In this document: positions 25,512 to 32,789 of the stretch, in pieces
Position numbering within the stretch: the first letter of the stretch is position 1
How the letters are laid out: each line of letters starts with the position of its first letter
From: Neolewinella aurantiaca
GTDB lineage: Bacteria > Bacteroidota > Bacteroidia > Chitinophagales > Saprospiraceae
Assembly: GCF_008014675.1 (NCBI RefSeq)
Contig: NZ_VOXD01000042.1
Span: 1 to 49,563 of the forward strand
DNA: 49,563 bases
Direction of reading: 5' to 3'
Notes under the pieces: model-generated
Seen by the model: only the letters and a program-made list of their open reading frames with translations
Databases searched by the model: none
Told to the model about the DNA's origin: nothing
Program-made: the position numbers and the translations under genes

Positions 25512-26945
25512 TCACTTTACCTGAAAACGCCGGACAACAGAGGTCCCGTCGCCCAGGGCGACGCGCAGGATAAAGACACCTCCTTTCAGTGTGGTCGGTA
25601 TCGCTACGTACCCACCGTTCACCGTAGATCCGGTGGCTACGTTTCGTCCGCTGAGGTCGTAGATGATGTATGTCTGTTCTTCAGCAGAAAGGCCGCTGAG
25701 GTAAAGCTCACTGCCCGGCTGAACGGGGTTAGGGGAGAGCATGATTTCCGGCCGGTCTGCAGGGTTACCCAGGCTTACGGGGAAGGAATTACTGAAACTC
25801 TGAAAGAAACGCAGGGTTCGTACGGCCGCTGGGGTAGCACAGTCGGTATGGCTGAAGGCCCCACCGTCTTCAAGCAACAGTGAATCTGCACCGTTGGTGC
25901 GGAGGGCTACCTCTGCTTCGATGGAGTTGCCGGGGGCTACGGTCATGTCAGCGTTACAGTAATAGAGCAGGGTGGGGGCGGCGGGAGCGTAGTCCAGCAG
26001 ATCGTTGTCGTTATAGGCATTCATGAGGTCTGCGTCGCTGTCGAGAACATCCGTAACGAATTGTTCTGCGAAAATTTCCCCGATAACGGCGTTGTTTGCC
26101 TGCAATAGTGCGTTCACCTCGGTGCCCATAGTGTAGAGGTCGGTCTCGCGGTTGATGTACTGCAGGATCGGGGTGAGGTACGGTTCGTTGAAAAACTCCT
26201 CTGGCGTGCCGTACAGGTCGTAAACATAATTGTAGCTGATGGCGGTGTTAAGGAAGAAGGACAAGACTACGGAGTTGACATCGTTGAGGGCGAGCAGGCC
26301 GGGGGATGGCGGAGTGATGTCGTAGACACCGGAAAGGTGGGCGGCAGCGGTAAGCTCAAGTCCGTCGTCGCTCCCGTCCGCCTCGATACTGCGGGCGAGG
26401 GCCATCGATGCGTGGCCACCCTGGCTGTAACCGGTTACGAACAACTGTTCGTTCTGAGGGATATTCTGTTGCTCTAGCCAGGCTTTTACCGCGACGACCA
26501 TGTCGCGACCAGCACTTGCCTCGGTATCGGCGTGGAGGTAAGGGTGTATACCGTCGTTGTCTCCAAGGCCAAGGTAGTCCGGAGCCAGGGTGATGAATCC
26601 GCTGCCGGCAAAAGCCTGCACGATGAACCGTTCCACCACACCAGGGACGCTGGGAGCGAGTTCCGCCGAAGCGATCGTACCGTGGTTGTAAACCGCCAGC
26701 GGCAAAACGAGGTCTTCCTGAAGGGGCAGCGAGAGCAGCCCCGTAGCTGTGTCAGGCTGGCCGAACGCGTCTTCGGTCGTATAAGTGATTTTGTAGTTCT
26801 GAACGTCGTACTGGACACTGATGGGAAGAGCAATGTTGAGGACGAAAGCGAGTGTAACTCCTTGGTCTTCTGCGGTAATTACTTCCTGAGCAGTTGCGTA
26901 GAAGGAAAACAGACAAAGCAGGAGGAGGGTAAATATTTTCTTCAT
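25512..26945 (-). CDS. Secreted lipase/serine hydrolase with T9SS sorting domain
   Basis: The 477-residue product (ATG at 26945) has a signal peptide MKKIFTLLLLCLFSFYATAQ, an alpha/beta-hydrolase domain with LAVYNHGT, a TLAPDYLGLGDN strand and the nucleophile motif VTGYSQGGHASMA (GxSxG), and later LLYYCNADMTVAPGNS and AFSHTDCA, which can supply the acid and histidine. This resembles secretory lipases of fungi and Bacteroidota (PF03583 type). The C-terminal ~80 residues are a T9SS type A sorting domain (LSPNPVQPGSELYLSGLS...VVRRFQVK). It should act outside the cell on esters. The frame extends upstream to 27011 but the signal peptide fixes the start. It is the second T9SS substrate in the window. 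Confidence 0.9.
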   Translation of the reverse strand: MKKIFTLLLLCLFSFYATAQEVITAEDQGVTLAFVLNIALPISVQYDVQNYKITYTTEDAFGQPDTATGLLSLPLQEDLVLPLAVYNHGTIASAELAPSVPGVVERFIVQAFAGSGFITLAPDYLGLGDNDGIHPYLHADTEASAGRDMVVAVKAWLEQQNIPQNEQLFVTGYSQGGHASMALARSIEADGSDDGLELTAAAHLSGVYDITPPSPGLLALNDVNSVVLSFFLNTAISYNYVYDLYGTPEEFFNEPYLTPILQYINRETDLYTMGTEVNALLQANNAVIGEIFAEQFVTDVLDSDADLMNAYNDNDLLDYAPAAPTLLYYCNADMTVAPGNSIEAEVALRTNGADSLLLEDGGAFSHTDCATPAAVRTLRFFQSFSNSFPVSLGNPADRPEIMLSPNPVQPGSELYLSGLSAEEQTYIIYDLSGRNVATGSTVNGGYVAIPTTLKGGVFILRVALGDGTSVVRRFQVK

Positions 26946-27196
26946 GTCATTATAAAGCGCAAAAACGGGCACAAGGTTTCCAGTACCCCGCATTTTGCCA
27001 ATGTGACGCAATACAGACCATAGGATTCCGGACGGTTCGCGTTTTCGTGACGTTCAGCTTAACACTATACCTGAGACAACTCTGACTTAGGTGCAAACAC
27101 AATAAAGGCTGAAGGGCCAAACCAGGGGCCGGATAAAACAGAAGGCTCGTAAACGACGACTCATCCTCCTCGTCCGACGTTCCATGTAAGCTGACC

Positions 27197-27227
27197 TTGC
27201 ACCTGCGACCGCGCCGGCTAATATTTG
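27197..27227 (+). promoter_or_regulatory. Dispersed motif copy 12, positioned as a promoter
   Basis: TTGCACCTGCGACCGCGCC (27197-27215) is followed by TAATATTTG (27219-27227). Its TTG stands 19 bases before TA, the -33/-7 spacing of this phylum. The small exported-peptide gene starts 19 bases downstream. Confidence 0.55.
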
Positions 27228-27246
27228 TAAAAATCCAATTATATAT

Positions 27247-27450
27247 ATGATGAACTTTACTCAACAAGATCGTGCCAACTTAATCAGCAAGATTATCCTG
27301 ACGTTAATATTTCTGACCGCTTTAACGGTCAGTATTTTTGCTCAAACCAATTACGGAGAGCTCTTTGCCGATGAGCAAGAAACTTCTCCGGGCTTTCCGG
27401 GGATGCAATTGATCGCGGGAGACCTGCAGGCAGAAGCAGTAACGGACTGA
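27247..27450 (+). CDS. Small exported peptide of unknown function
   Basis: A 67-residue product: a short charged start (MMNFTQQDRANLISK), a signal-type helix IILTLIFLTALTVSIFAQ with a plausible cleavage after FAQ, and a mature peptide of about 34 residues that is acidic (NYGELFADEQETSPGFPG then LIAGDLQAEAVTD). Support for a real gene: a promoter-like arrangement 19 bases upstream, a tidy signal peptide and a terminator hairpin 30 bases after the stop codon. I know no family. It is read in the same direction as the sensor kinase/regulator pair that follows, and an exported peptide next to a LytS/LytTR pair could be its signal; that is inference without direct support. Confidence 0.6.
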   Translation: MMNFTQQDRANLISKIILTLIFLTALTVSIFAQTNYGELFADEQETSPGFPGMQLIAGDLQAEAVTD

Positions 27451-27479
27451 AGCACGTGACGTTCCTCCTCCCTAAAAAC

Positions 27480-27501
27480 AGTGCTTCTGAGGCACTTTTT
27501 T
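27480..27501 (+). terminator. Terminator of the small-peptide gene
   Basis: AGTGC pairs with GCACT, followed by six T residues. Confidence 0.65.
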
Positions 27502-27523
27502 CACGGGAAGGCGCCCGCTACCG

Positions 27524-27531
27524 TAAATTTG
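27524..27531 (+). promoter_or_regulatory. -7 promoter element of the sensor kinase
   Basis: TAAATTTG, exact TAnnTTTG, ending 6 bases before the ATG at 27538; the transcript would be leaderless or nearly so. Confidence 0.55.
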
Positions 27532-27537
27532 TAATCT

Positions 27538-28671
27538 ATGAAGTTGTTTTTCAGTAAGGCCGAACGTATTCAGTACCTCGGATTCGATGACCTGTGCGTG
27601 ATGCTGGTGGGCCTGTTCCCTCTGGCCGGAGTCGGGAACATACTTTTTGGTGGCTCCACACCCGGGATAAGTGTTGAAGAGGGGGTCAATTGTTACGGAA
27701 TTGCGATGGTGTTTACGATACTCTACTGGGTTACCGGCCGGCTGGTTACGATCAATATGCGCCGCAGCCTGCCCGAGCAGCACCAGACCGCCCGGCGCAT
27801 TGTAAGCACGCTGGCAATTCTGGCGGTGGCCGTCCTGTTGCTTTCCGCATTGGCCGAACCGCTGGTTATGAGTGTGTTCCCCGAACCGTCTATTCCGCAG
27901 CCACCACTGAGTTACAAAATTGTAATGGCTTATACCCTGGTCGTGATGGTTCTGTCTATGTACGAAGGAGTGTACTTTTTTACGAAGTACCGGCAAAGCA
28001 GCCTGGACCAGGAGCGCCTGGCTAAAGAAAATATGCAGAGCCAACTGGCAGTACTGAAGCAGCAAATGAATCCGCATTTTCTGTTCAATAGCCTGAACAC
28101 TTTGGTCAACATCATCCCGGAAGACAGCCGCAAAGCCACTTTGTTTACCCAGCGCCTGTCCGCGGTTTACCGCCGCATACTCGAATGGCGCCACAAAGAA
28201 CTGATTACCCTGGAAGACGAGGTGAAGGCGTTACAGGATTATGTGTTTCTGATGCAGACCCGTTTCGAGGATAAGCTTCTGGTGTGCTGGCACTGGGAGG
28301 CGGGAGCGCAGGTGCAATGGGAAGGTAGCGGACAAGGAACCGTCGTGCCGGTTGCGTACCGGGGCTATCGTGTCGTTCCGCTTTCGGTCCAGTTGCTTGT
28401 GGAGAATGCCATTAAGCACAACATCGTTAGTCAGGATGCTCCCTTACGGATCGATATCACATTTTCCAATAATCGGATTACCGTCAGGAACCCGCTCAAC
28501 TTACGCTCGGGGCGTAAGCTCGACTCTACGGGTTGGGGGCACCAGAACCTTAAAGCCCGCTACGAAATGGTCACCGAAGACGAGGTTTACATCCGGCAAA
28601 CGGCAGAAACTTACGAAGTCAGCATTCCTGTCTTTCCGGTTAAGTACATGGCAAGAGTCGCAACGGCTTAG
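27538..28671 (+). CDS. LytS-type sensor histidine kinase
   Basis: The 377-residue product has four membrane segments at about residues 20-44, 53-74, 86-114 and 123-143. A linker with LAKENMQSQLAVLKQQMNPHFLFNSLNTLVNII follows, where H180 is the phospho-acceptor of the His_kinase family (HFLFNSLN). An ATPase domain with LLVENAIKHNIV (N box) and STGWGHQNLKARY closes the protein. Such kinases pair with LytTR regulators, and the next gene is one, 61 bases downstream, so the two form an operon. No extracellular sensor domain is present, so the signal is sensed in the membrane. A dispersed-motif copy lies within the gene (WEAGAQVQWEG). Confidence 0.93.
   Translation: MKLFFSKAERIQYLGFDDLCVMLVGLFPLAGVGNILFGGSTPGISVEEGVNCYGIAMVFTILYWVTGRLVTINMRRSLPEQHQTARRIVSTLAILAVAVLLLSALAEPLVMSVFPEPSIPQPPLSYKIVMAYTLVVMVLSMYEGVYFFTKYRQSSLDQERLAKENMQSQLAVLKQQMNPHFLFNSLNTLVNIIPEDSRKATLFTQRLSAVYRRILEWRHKELITLEDEVKALQDYVFLMQTRFEDKLLVCWHWEAGAQVQWEGSGQGTVVPVAYRGYRVVPLSVQLLVENAIKHNIVSQDAPLRIDITFSNNRITVRNPLNLRSGRKLDSTGWGHQNLKARYEMVTEDEVYIRQTAETYEVSIPVFPVKYMARVATA
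28299..28317 (-). repeat. Dispersed motif copy 13, inside the kinase gene
   Basis: The minus strand reads TTGCACCTGCGCTCCCGCC, in the variable stretch (GAQVQWEGS) before the ATPase domain. Confidence 0.55.
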
Positions 28672-28732
28672 CTTCACTTTCTTCCCGTCAATTTCCGATA
28701 AAACCGGGTTTTCAGACCCACTGATTTAGCCT

Positions 28733-29488
28733 ATGACCGCCTGGATAATAGAAGACGAACCCCCCGCGCTACGACGCCTGACAAAGCTATTGGCGGAAGC
28801 TCGCCCCGAGCTGAGCGTCACTTTTTCAACTGATTCCATTGCATCCTGCGTCCGCGCCCTTAAAAGCATGCCGCACCCCGATGTGATCTTCAGCGATATT
28901 CACCTTGCCGACGGGTTGGCCTTCAGTATTTGGGAATACGAAACCTGCAACTGCCCCATCATCTTCACCACCGCTTACGACCAGTACGGTATCCGCGCCT
29001 TCCGCGTCAACAGTATTGACTACCTGCTAAAGCCTATCGAAGCTCCTGACCTGGAGCGCGCACTGGTGAAGCTGGAAGGACGTACCCCGGCCCCAATGGC
29101 TCAGGACTGGAGTAAGATTGCCGCTCTGATTCAGCAAGGGCAGCCGACTTACCGAGAACGCTTTCTCGCTCAGAAAGGGCAGGAGTGGCTACCCGTCCGC
29201 GTAGATGACCTGCGTCAGATTTACTCTTCCGACGGTCTGACCTTTGCTCTCTCCAGCAGTGGCCAACGCCTGCTCCTCGATGATATTCTGGACAGGATCG
29301 AAGAAGAGCTGGACCCCAAAAACTGGTTCCGCATCAACCGCGCCCAAATCATCCACATCGACGCGGTGCAGAAGATTCAGCCCTACTTCAACCACCGAAT
29401 CGTCCTGGAGCTCTCACCGAAGGGAGAGCTGGAAAACATAGTTAGCCGACAGCGGGTGAAGGACTGCAAGACGTGGTTGGGGAGGTAG
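28733..29488 (+). CDS. LytTR-family response regulator
   Basis: The 251-residue product has a receiver domain (MTAWIIEDEPPALRRLTKLL; D55 in DVIFSDIHLADG is the likely phosphorylation site; TTAYDQYGIRAF and YLLKPI give the conserved T and K) and a C-terminal LytTR DNA-binding domain (about residues 143-250, with RFLAQKGQEWLPVRVDDLRQIYSSDGLTFAL, NWFRINRAQIIHIDAVQKIQPYFNHRIVLEL). It is the partner of the kinase gene just upstream. The regulated genes are not visible; LytTR sites are poorly defined in this phylum. A dispersed-motif copy lies in the receiver codons for IASCVRALK, at the surface helix 2 region. Confidence 0.95.
   Translation: MTAWIIEDEPPALRRLTKLLAEARPELSVTFSTDSIASCVRALKSMPHPDVIFSDIHLADGLAFSIWEYETCNCPIIFTTAYDQYGIRAFRVNSIDYLLKPIEAPDLERALVKLEGRTPAPMAQDWSKIAALIQQGQPTYRERFLAQKGQEWLPVRVDDLRQIYSSDGLTFALSSSGQRLLLDDILDRIEEELDPKNWFRINRAQIIHIDAVQKIQPYFNHRIVLELSPKGELENIVSRQRVKDCKTWLGR
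28839..28858 (+). repeat. Dispersed motif copy 14, in the receiver domain
   Basis: TTGCATCCTGCGTCCGCGCC on the coding strand, variant with extra T; it encodes IASCVRAL. Confidence 0.6.
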
Positions 29489-29520
29489 ATTAACCTGTAA
29501 TAATCTTTCGAAGCAGGAAA

Positions 29521-30300
29521 TTAGCGCTGAATAATTATTTGAGTGCTAATCCTGTTTTTTCCAGAAAATAAGGTTAGCACATAAGTTCCATCAGGAAAAT
29601 GATCTGGTACATCTCCCTGGCCATTGACTAATTTTCCGTGATTAACGAGTTTGCCTGCCGTGTCCGTTAGCTGGTATTTCGCATTCCTTAGCGAGGTTTC
29701 TTCCGTGCGTAACATAAATGTTTCGCTGACTGGATTTGGAAACAAGCTGATAGAATTTGTCTGGCTAACGTTAGCTTCAAGGGCTGTCGTATTGCCAGCG
29801 GTAGAGATGTTGCCGCCTTGTAGTTCAGGATCAACCCGGTAGGCATCATGATGGGCGAAAAAGGTACTGAACTCAGGATTGAAAATGATGTCCGCATCTC
29901 CTGTGAATTTATCGGTTAACCTGAAATGCATAGTCAATAATAAGGAGTCTGGTGCAAAAGGATCCGTTTCTCCCGCCTGACTACTTACAGCAACGGCGCG
30001 CATTTCTTGTTCTGATAGAACACTGTACATCGTTGTCGCACCATCTAAATTTGTGAGGTGCGGAGCAAATATCAAGGTATCTAATACCAGTTGTTCTGAA
30101 TCCCACAGGACAGAGAGTTGAACGCTGCTCAAAGAATCAGTCACGGTTATATAGATTGGAACTTCAACCGTAGTGTTTTCGGCGTGAGTTTCAATATTGG
30201 GAATCCACAGTCGTTGCGCTTTGAGAAAACTGACAGATGTAACTACGATCAATATGAGTGAGAGACTCAGTATCTTTTTAAAGGTAGGCATAATGGTCAT
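29521..30300 (-). CDS. Secreted cohesin-like protein with T9SS sorting domain
   Basis: The product of 259 residues (ATG at 30300, or 256 from 30291) has a signal peptide (ILSLSLILIVVTSVSFLKAQ), a central beta-sandwich domain (IPNIETHAENTTVEVPIYITVTDSLSSVQLSVLWDSEQLVLD...ALSFHF-like end LLLTMHFRLTDKFTGDADIIFN), close to the cohesin/carbohydrate-binding fold, and a T9SS type A sorting domain (ISLFPNPVSETFMLRTEE to TQIIIQR). It is probably exposed on the surface or released. Codon composition is more AT-rich than its neighbours. No dockerin is visible. It is the third T9SS substrate here. Confidence 0.85.
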   Translation of the reverse strand: MTIMPTFKKILSLSLILIVVTSVSFLKAQRLWIPNIETHAENTTVEVPIYITVTDSLSSVQLSVLWDSEQLVLDTLIFAPHLTNLDGATTMYSVLSEQEMRAVAVSSQAGETDPFAPDSLLLTMHFRLTDKFTGDADIIFNPEFSTFFAHHDAYRVDPELQGGNISTAGNTTALEANVSQTNSISLFPNPVSETFMLRTEETSLRNAKYQLTDTAGKLVNHGKLVNGQGDVPDHFPDGTYVLTLFSGKNRISTQIIIQR

Positions 30301-30559
30301 TGTTTGTTCTATGGTTTGCGCCTCGGTAATCCTGAAGCATATGGGGGTTGGCTTCGAACTTCGAAATAATATACCTGAACCACTTTGGTTCAGGTATAGA
30401 GCCCGTTATGGCGTTGGTGGAATCTGTATGGGTCGTATTACCTTGTTGATTGATAAGTTTGGATATTACTTTGAGCGACATCATATCAGAAGATACATTG
30501 TCTGGTAAACTCACTGATCCGGTGATGAAGTTTTGGGCTACTACTTGATTTATTAGCAA
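30278..30559 (-). CDS. Small open frame upstream of the cohesin-like gene, doubtful
   Basis: A 93-residue frame (first codon at 30559) overlaps the start of the cohesin-like gene by 23 bases. It begins MLINQVVAQNFITGSVSLPDNVSS and contains TDSTNAITGSIPEPKWFRYI; VVAQ followed by NFITGSVSLP looks like the end of a signal peptide and the start of a secreted beta domain. The hydrophobic core of a signal is absent, so it may be the remnant of a longer secreted protein or a chance frame in AT-rich sequence. Reported because it fills a 385-base gap without other genes. Confidence 0.25.
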   Translation of the reverse strand: MLINQVVAQNFITGSVSLPDNVSSDMMSLKVISKLINQQGNTTHTDSTNAITGSIPEPKWFRYIISKFEANPHMLQDYRGANHRTNNDHYAYL

Positions 30560-30685
30560 GTAGCAAGGCTTTCATTTATTCATTTTCTATGGAAAGTTAG
30601 GGGCAAAAAGATTGAAATAAAAATTGCAATCACATCTAAAGATAAGTGTGAATATTCATCTTTGCAATTAATTCCTTTGTTTCCA

Positions 30686-31801
30686 ATGGCCCAATACAAC
30701 CTCTACGAAGATAAACTCCGTAAAAACCTCGAACTTGTCGCCGATGTGGCGTCTGCTTCAGACGTAACGATCATCCTGGCCCTCAAGGCTTTTGCGTACT
30801 ATCCTGCCTTTCCCATCATTGCGGAATACCTGAAGGGCGCCACGGCCAGCAGCCTGAACGAAGCCTTGCTGATCAAGAACCACTTCGGGAAACCACCCCA
30901 CGTTTATGCTCCGGTTTATCGTCCGCATGAATTTGAGGAAGTGGCGGACATTGCTGGTCATCTGACCTTTAATTCCTTAACCGAACTGGAACGCTACCGC
31001 TCGGTGTGGGAGGCCAAAGGCAAAAGCGTCGGCCTGCGCGTAAACCCGGAATACAGCCCGGTAGAAACCGACCTTTACAACCCCGCCGCCAAAGACGGCA
31101 GGCTGGGGGAGACCTTGCCCAACCTACCGTCTACACCGCCGAAGGGATTGAAAGGTCTACACGTCCACACGCTCTGCGAATCAACGGCGGCAAACACAGC
31201 TACGCTCATAGAACGGGTAAAAGCCCAGTTTGGCCACTACCTGGAACAGATGGAATGGCTCAACCTCGGCGGCGGCCACCTGATGACCAAGGCGGGCTAC
31301 GATACCGACTTACTGATCAAAACACTGCGCGCACTGCGCGCGCGCTACCCCCACCTCGAAGTAATCCTGGAGCCCGGCAGCGCCCACCTGTGGCAAACCG
31401 GAGACCTCCGCTGTACTGTCCTCGACGTCATCGAAAATTACGGACAGCGTACCCTGATGCTCGACGTTTCGTTCACTTGCCACATGCCCGATACTCTGGA
31501 GATGCCCTACCGGCCCCAGATTACCGGTGCCAGCACCGAAGCAAAAGACGAGTTTCCCTATGCTTACCGCCTCGGTGGAATGAGTTGTCTGGCCGGAGAC
31601 TACCTCGATAACTACTATTTTGCCCAGCCCGTTCGGGTTGGCGATGAACTGGTCTTCGAGGATATGGCGCACTACACCACCGTAAAAACAACGATGTTCA
31701 ACGGTGTTCCGCATCCGGATATCTGCCTGGTGGATGCCCACGGAGAAGTTACACTGCGGCGGTCGTTTGGGTATGCGGATTATGAATCGAGAATGGGTTG
31801 A
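30686..31801 (+). CDS. nspC: Carboxynorspermidine decarboxylase
   Basis: The 371-residue product is a fold-III PLP decarboxylase: K34 in ILALKAFAYYP is the PLP lysine, GLHVHTLCE and LNLGGGHLMTKAGYD match the PLP-phosphate loop, LEPGSAHLWQTG and LDVSFTCHMPDTLEMPY are family motifs, and YRLGGMSCLAGDYL carries the conserved cysteine. It decarboxylates carboxynorspermidine or carboxyspermidine in the alternative pathway of polyamine synthesis. The partner dehydrogenase is not adjacent. The start is the ATG at 30686; a near -7 element CATCTTTG lies at 30656-30663. Its TGA stop codon is part of a REP palindrome. Confidence 0.95.
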   Translation: MAQYNLYEDKLRKNLELVADVASASDVTIILALKAFAYYPAFPIIAEYLKGATASSLNEALLIKNHFGKPPHVYAPVYRPHEFEEVADIAGHLTFNSLTELERYRSVWEAKGKSVGLRVNPEYSPVETDLYNPAAKDGRLGETLPNLPSTPPKGLKGLHVHTLCESTAANTATLIERVKAQFGHYLEQMEWLNLGGGHLMTKAGYDTDLLIKTLRALRARYPHLEVILEPGSAHLWQTGDLRCTVLDVIENYGQRTLMLDVSFTCHMPDTLEMPYRPQITGASTEAKDEFPYAYRLGGMSCLAGDYLDNYYFAQPVRVGDELVFEDMAHYTTVKTTMFNGVPHPDICLVDAHGEVTLRRSFGYADYESRMG

Positions 31802-31815
31802 GCGCCTCTGGCGCG
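31795..31815 (+). repeat. REP copy 1, overlapping the nspC stop codon
   Basis: GGGTTGAGCGCCTCTGGCGCG; GCGCC and GGCGC form the stem. TGA of TTGAGCG is the nspC stop codon. Confidence 0.8.
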
Positions 31816-31988
31816 AACTAGTGGACTAGCCAGTAAATATCGTGCCATGTAGGGCAGGTATTTTGTGTGCTGGCTAGGCGACAAAACACTTGCATAGCCG
31901 TCGCTACGGAAGTGTTTTGGTAACGACGCCAGCGCGCAAAAGACAAAGCTAGAAGGTAACGATATTTGCTGGCTGGTCCACTAGTGTG
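31816..31988. repeat. Long imperfect inverted repeat between nspC and the RAYT gene
   Basis: Arm 31816-31843 (ACTAGTGGACTAGCCAG and AAATATCGT) is mirrored at 31959-31988 with three mismatches. Inside, CAAAACACTT is mirrored by AAGTGTTTTG (about 31880-31918). With REP copies 1 and 2 outside, the whole of 31795-32069 can fold as nested hairpins. Confidence 0.75.
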
Positions 31989-32047
31989 CCAAATACATCA
32001 GTTTAAGGTCATAACCCTATGCATTAACTTTATGGGGCCTATTCAAA

Positions 32048-32069
32048 TCGCGCCAGAGGCGCTCAACCC
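32048..32069 (-). repeat. REP copy 2, inverted, just before the RAYT gene
   Basis: Inverse complement of copy 1 (GGGTTGAGCGCCTCTGGCGC when read on the minus strand), ending 6 bases before the RAYT ATG. Confidence 0.8.
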
Positions 32070-32075
32070 AGAACC

Positions 32076-32729
32076 ATGCCCGCGAAAATTCCCCATGACC
32101 CCATAAGGCAGGATCCAATCCATATTACTTATCGACTCCTCGGCAGTATACCCAAGTCAGTAAAAGCGCAACTCAAATTGAGAAGAGATAAAGCGTTATC
32201 GGAAATGGAAGCAGAAATCATGGGATTACCGGAAGAACATCGCATTCAGGAGAGACACAAACAAAAGTTTCTCATCGAGGGCAAGTACGAACTTGAACTG
32301 GAAGAAGCAATCCACCAAGCGGCCATAACTAATCCAATGTTTTTGGCGGATAAAGGCATTGCTGAAATAATTATTGACTCCTGGCTTTTCTTTCGGAAGT
32401 CAGGCCTGTATATCTATGCTATCTGCGTAATGAGCAATCACGTACATTTAATTGTAAGAGCTACGGAGGGAGTGGAGGAAATTCCAATCGGACCAATCAT
32501 CGGCCGACACAAGAGCTTTACCGCGCATAAAGTCAATGAACAGCTTAAGCGCGGAGAACAGGGTGTGTGGAATCGAACATATTTTGATCGCCGTATCCGA
32601 ACGGGGAAGTTCACTACTGTTATGTGGTACGTCCTGAACAATCCGGTCAAAGCTGGTTTGGTAAGTCATTGGCGGGACTGGCCGGGCACTTATTTGAATC
32701 CTGATTTTGAAGAATTATTTCGAGCGTAG
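32076..32729 (+). CDS. REP-associated tyrosine transposase (RAYT, Y1/HUH family)
   Basis: The 217-residue product has the HUH motif in ICVMSNHVHLIVR (H122 and H124), the RHKSFTAHKVN helix and the closing WYVLNNPVKAGLVSHWRDWPGTYLNPDF; Y185 in WYVLNNP is the likely catalytic tyrosine. This is the order of domesticated IS200-like RAYT proteins, which move or copy short REP palindromes through single-strand cleavage. An unusual feature is the long charged N-terminal section (about residues 25-80) between PIHITYRLLGSIP and the HUH core. It is flanked by REP copies 1-2 upstream and copy 3 downstream, the typical setting of a RAYT gene. Codons are more AT-rich than alaS and nspC. Confidence 0.92.
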   Translation: MPAKIPHDPIRQDPIHITYRLLGSIPKSVKAQLKLRRDKALSEMEAEIMGLPEEHRIQERHKQKFLIEGKYELELEEAIHQAAITNPMFLADKGIAEIIIDSWLFFRKSGLYIYAICVMSNHVHLIVRATEGVEEIPIGPIIGRHKSFTAHKVNEQLKRGEQGVWNRTYFDRRIRTGKFTTVMWYVLNNPVKAGLVSHWRDWPGTYLNPDFEELFRA

Positions 32730-32767
32730 CGCTTATTCCGAATTTTTGCGCCTGACGGCGTGACGGA

Positions 32768-32789
32768 TCGCGCCAACGGCGCTCATCCC
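32768..32789 (-). repeat. REP copy 3, overlapping the alaS stop codon
   Basis: Minus strand GGGATGAGCGCCGTTGGCGCGA; its TGA is the alaS stop codon, read in the same orientation as that gene. Confidence 0.75.
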
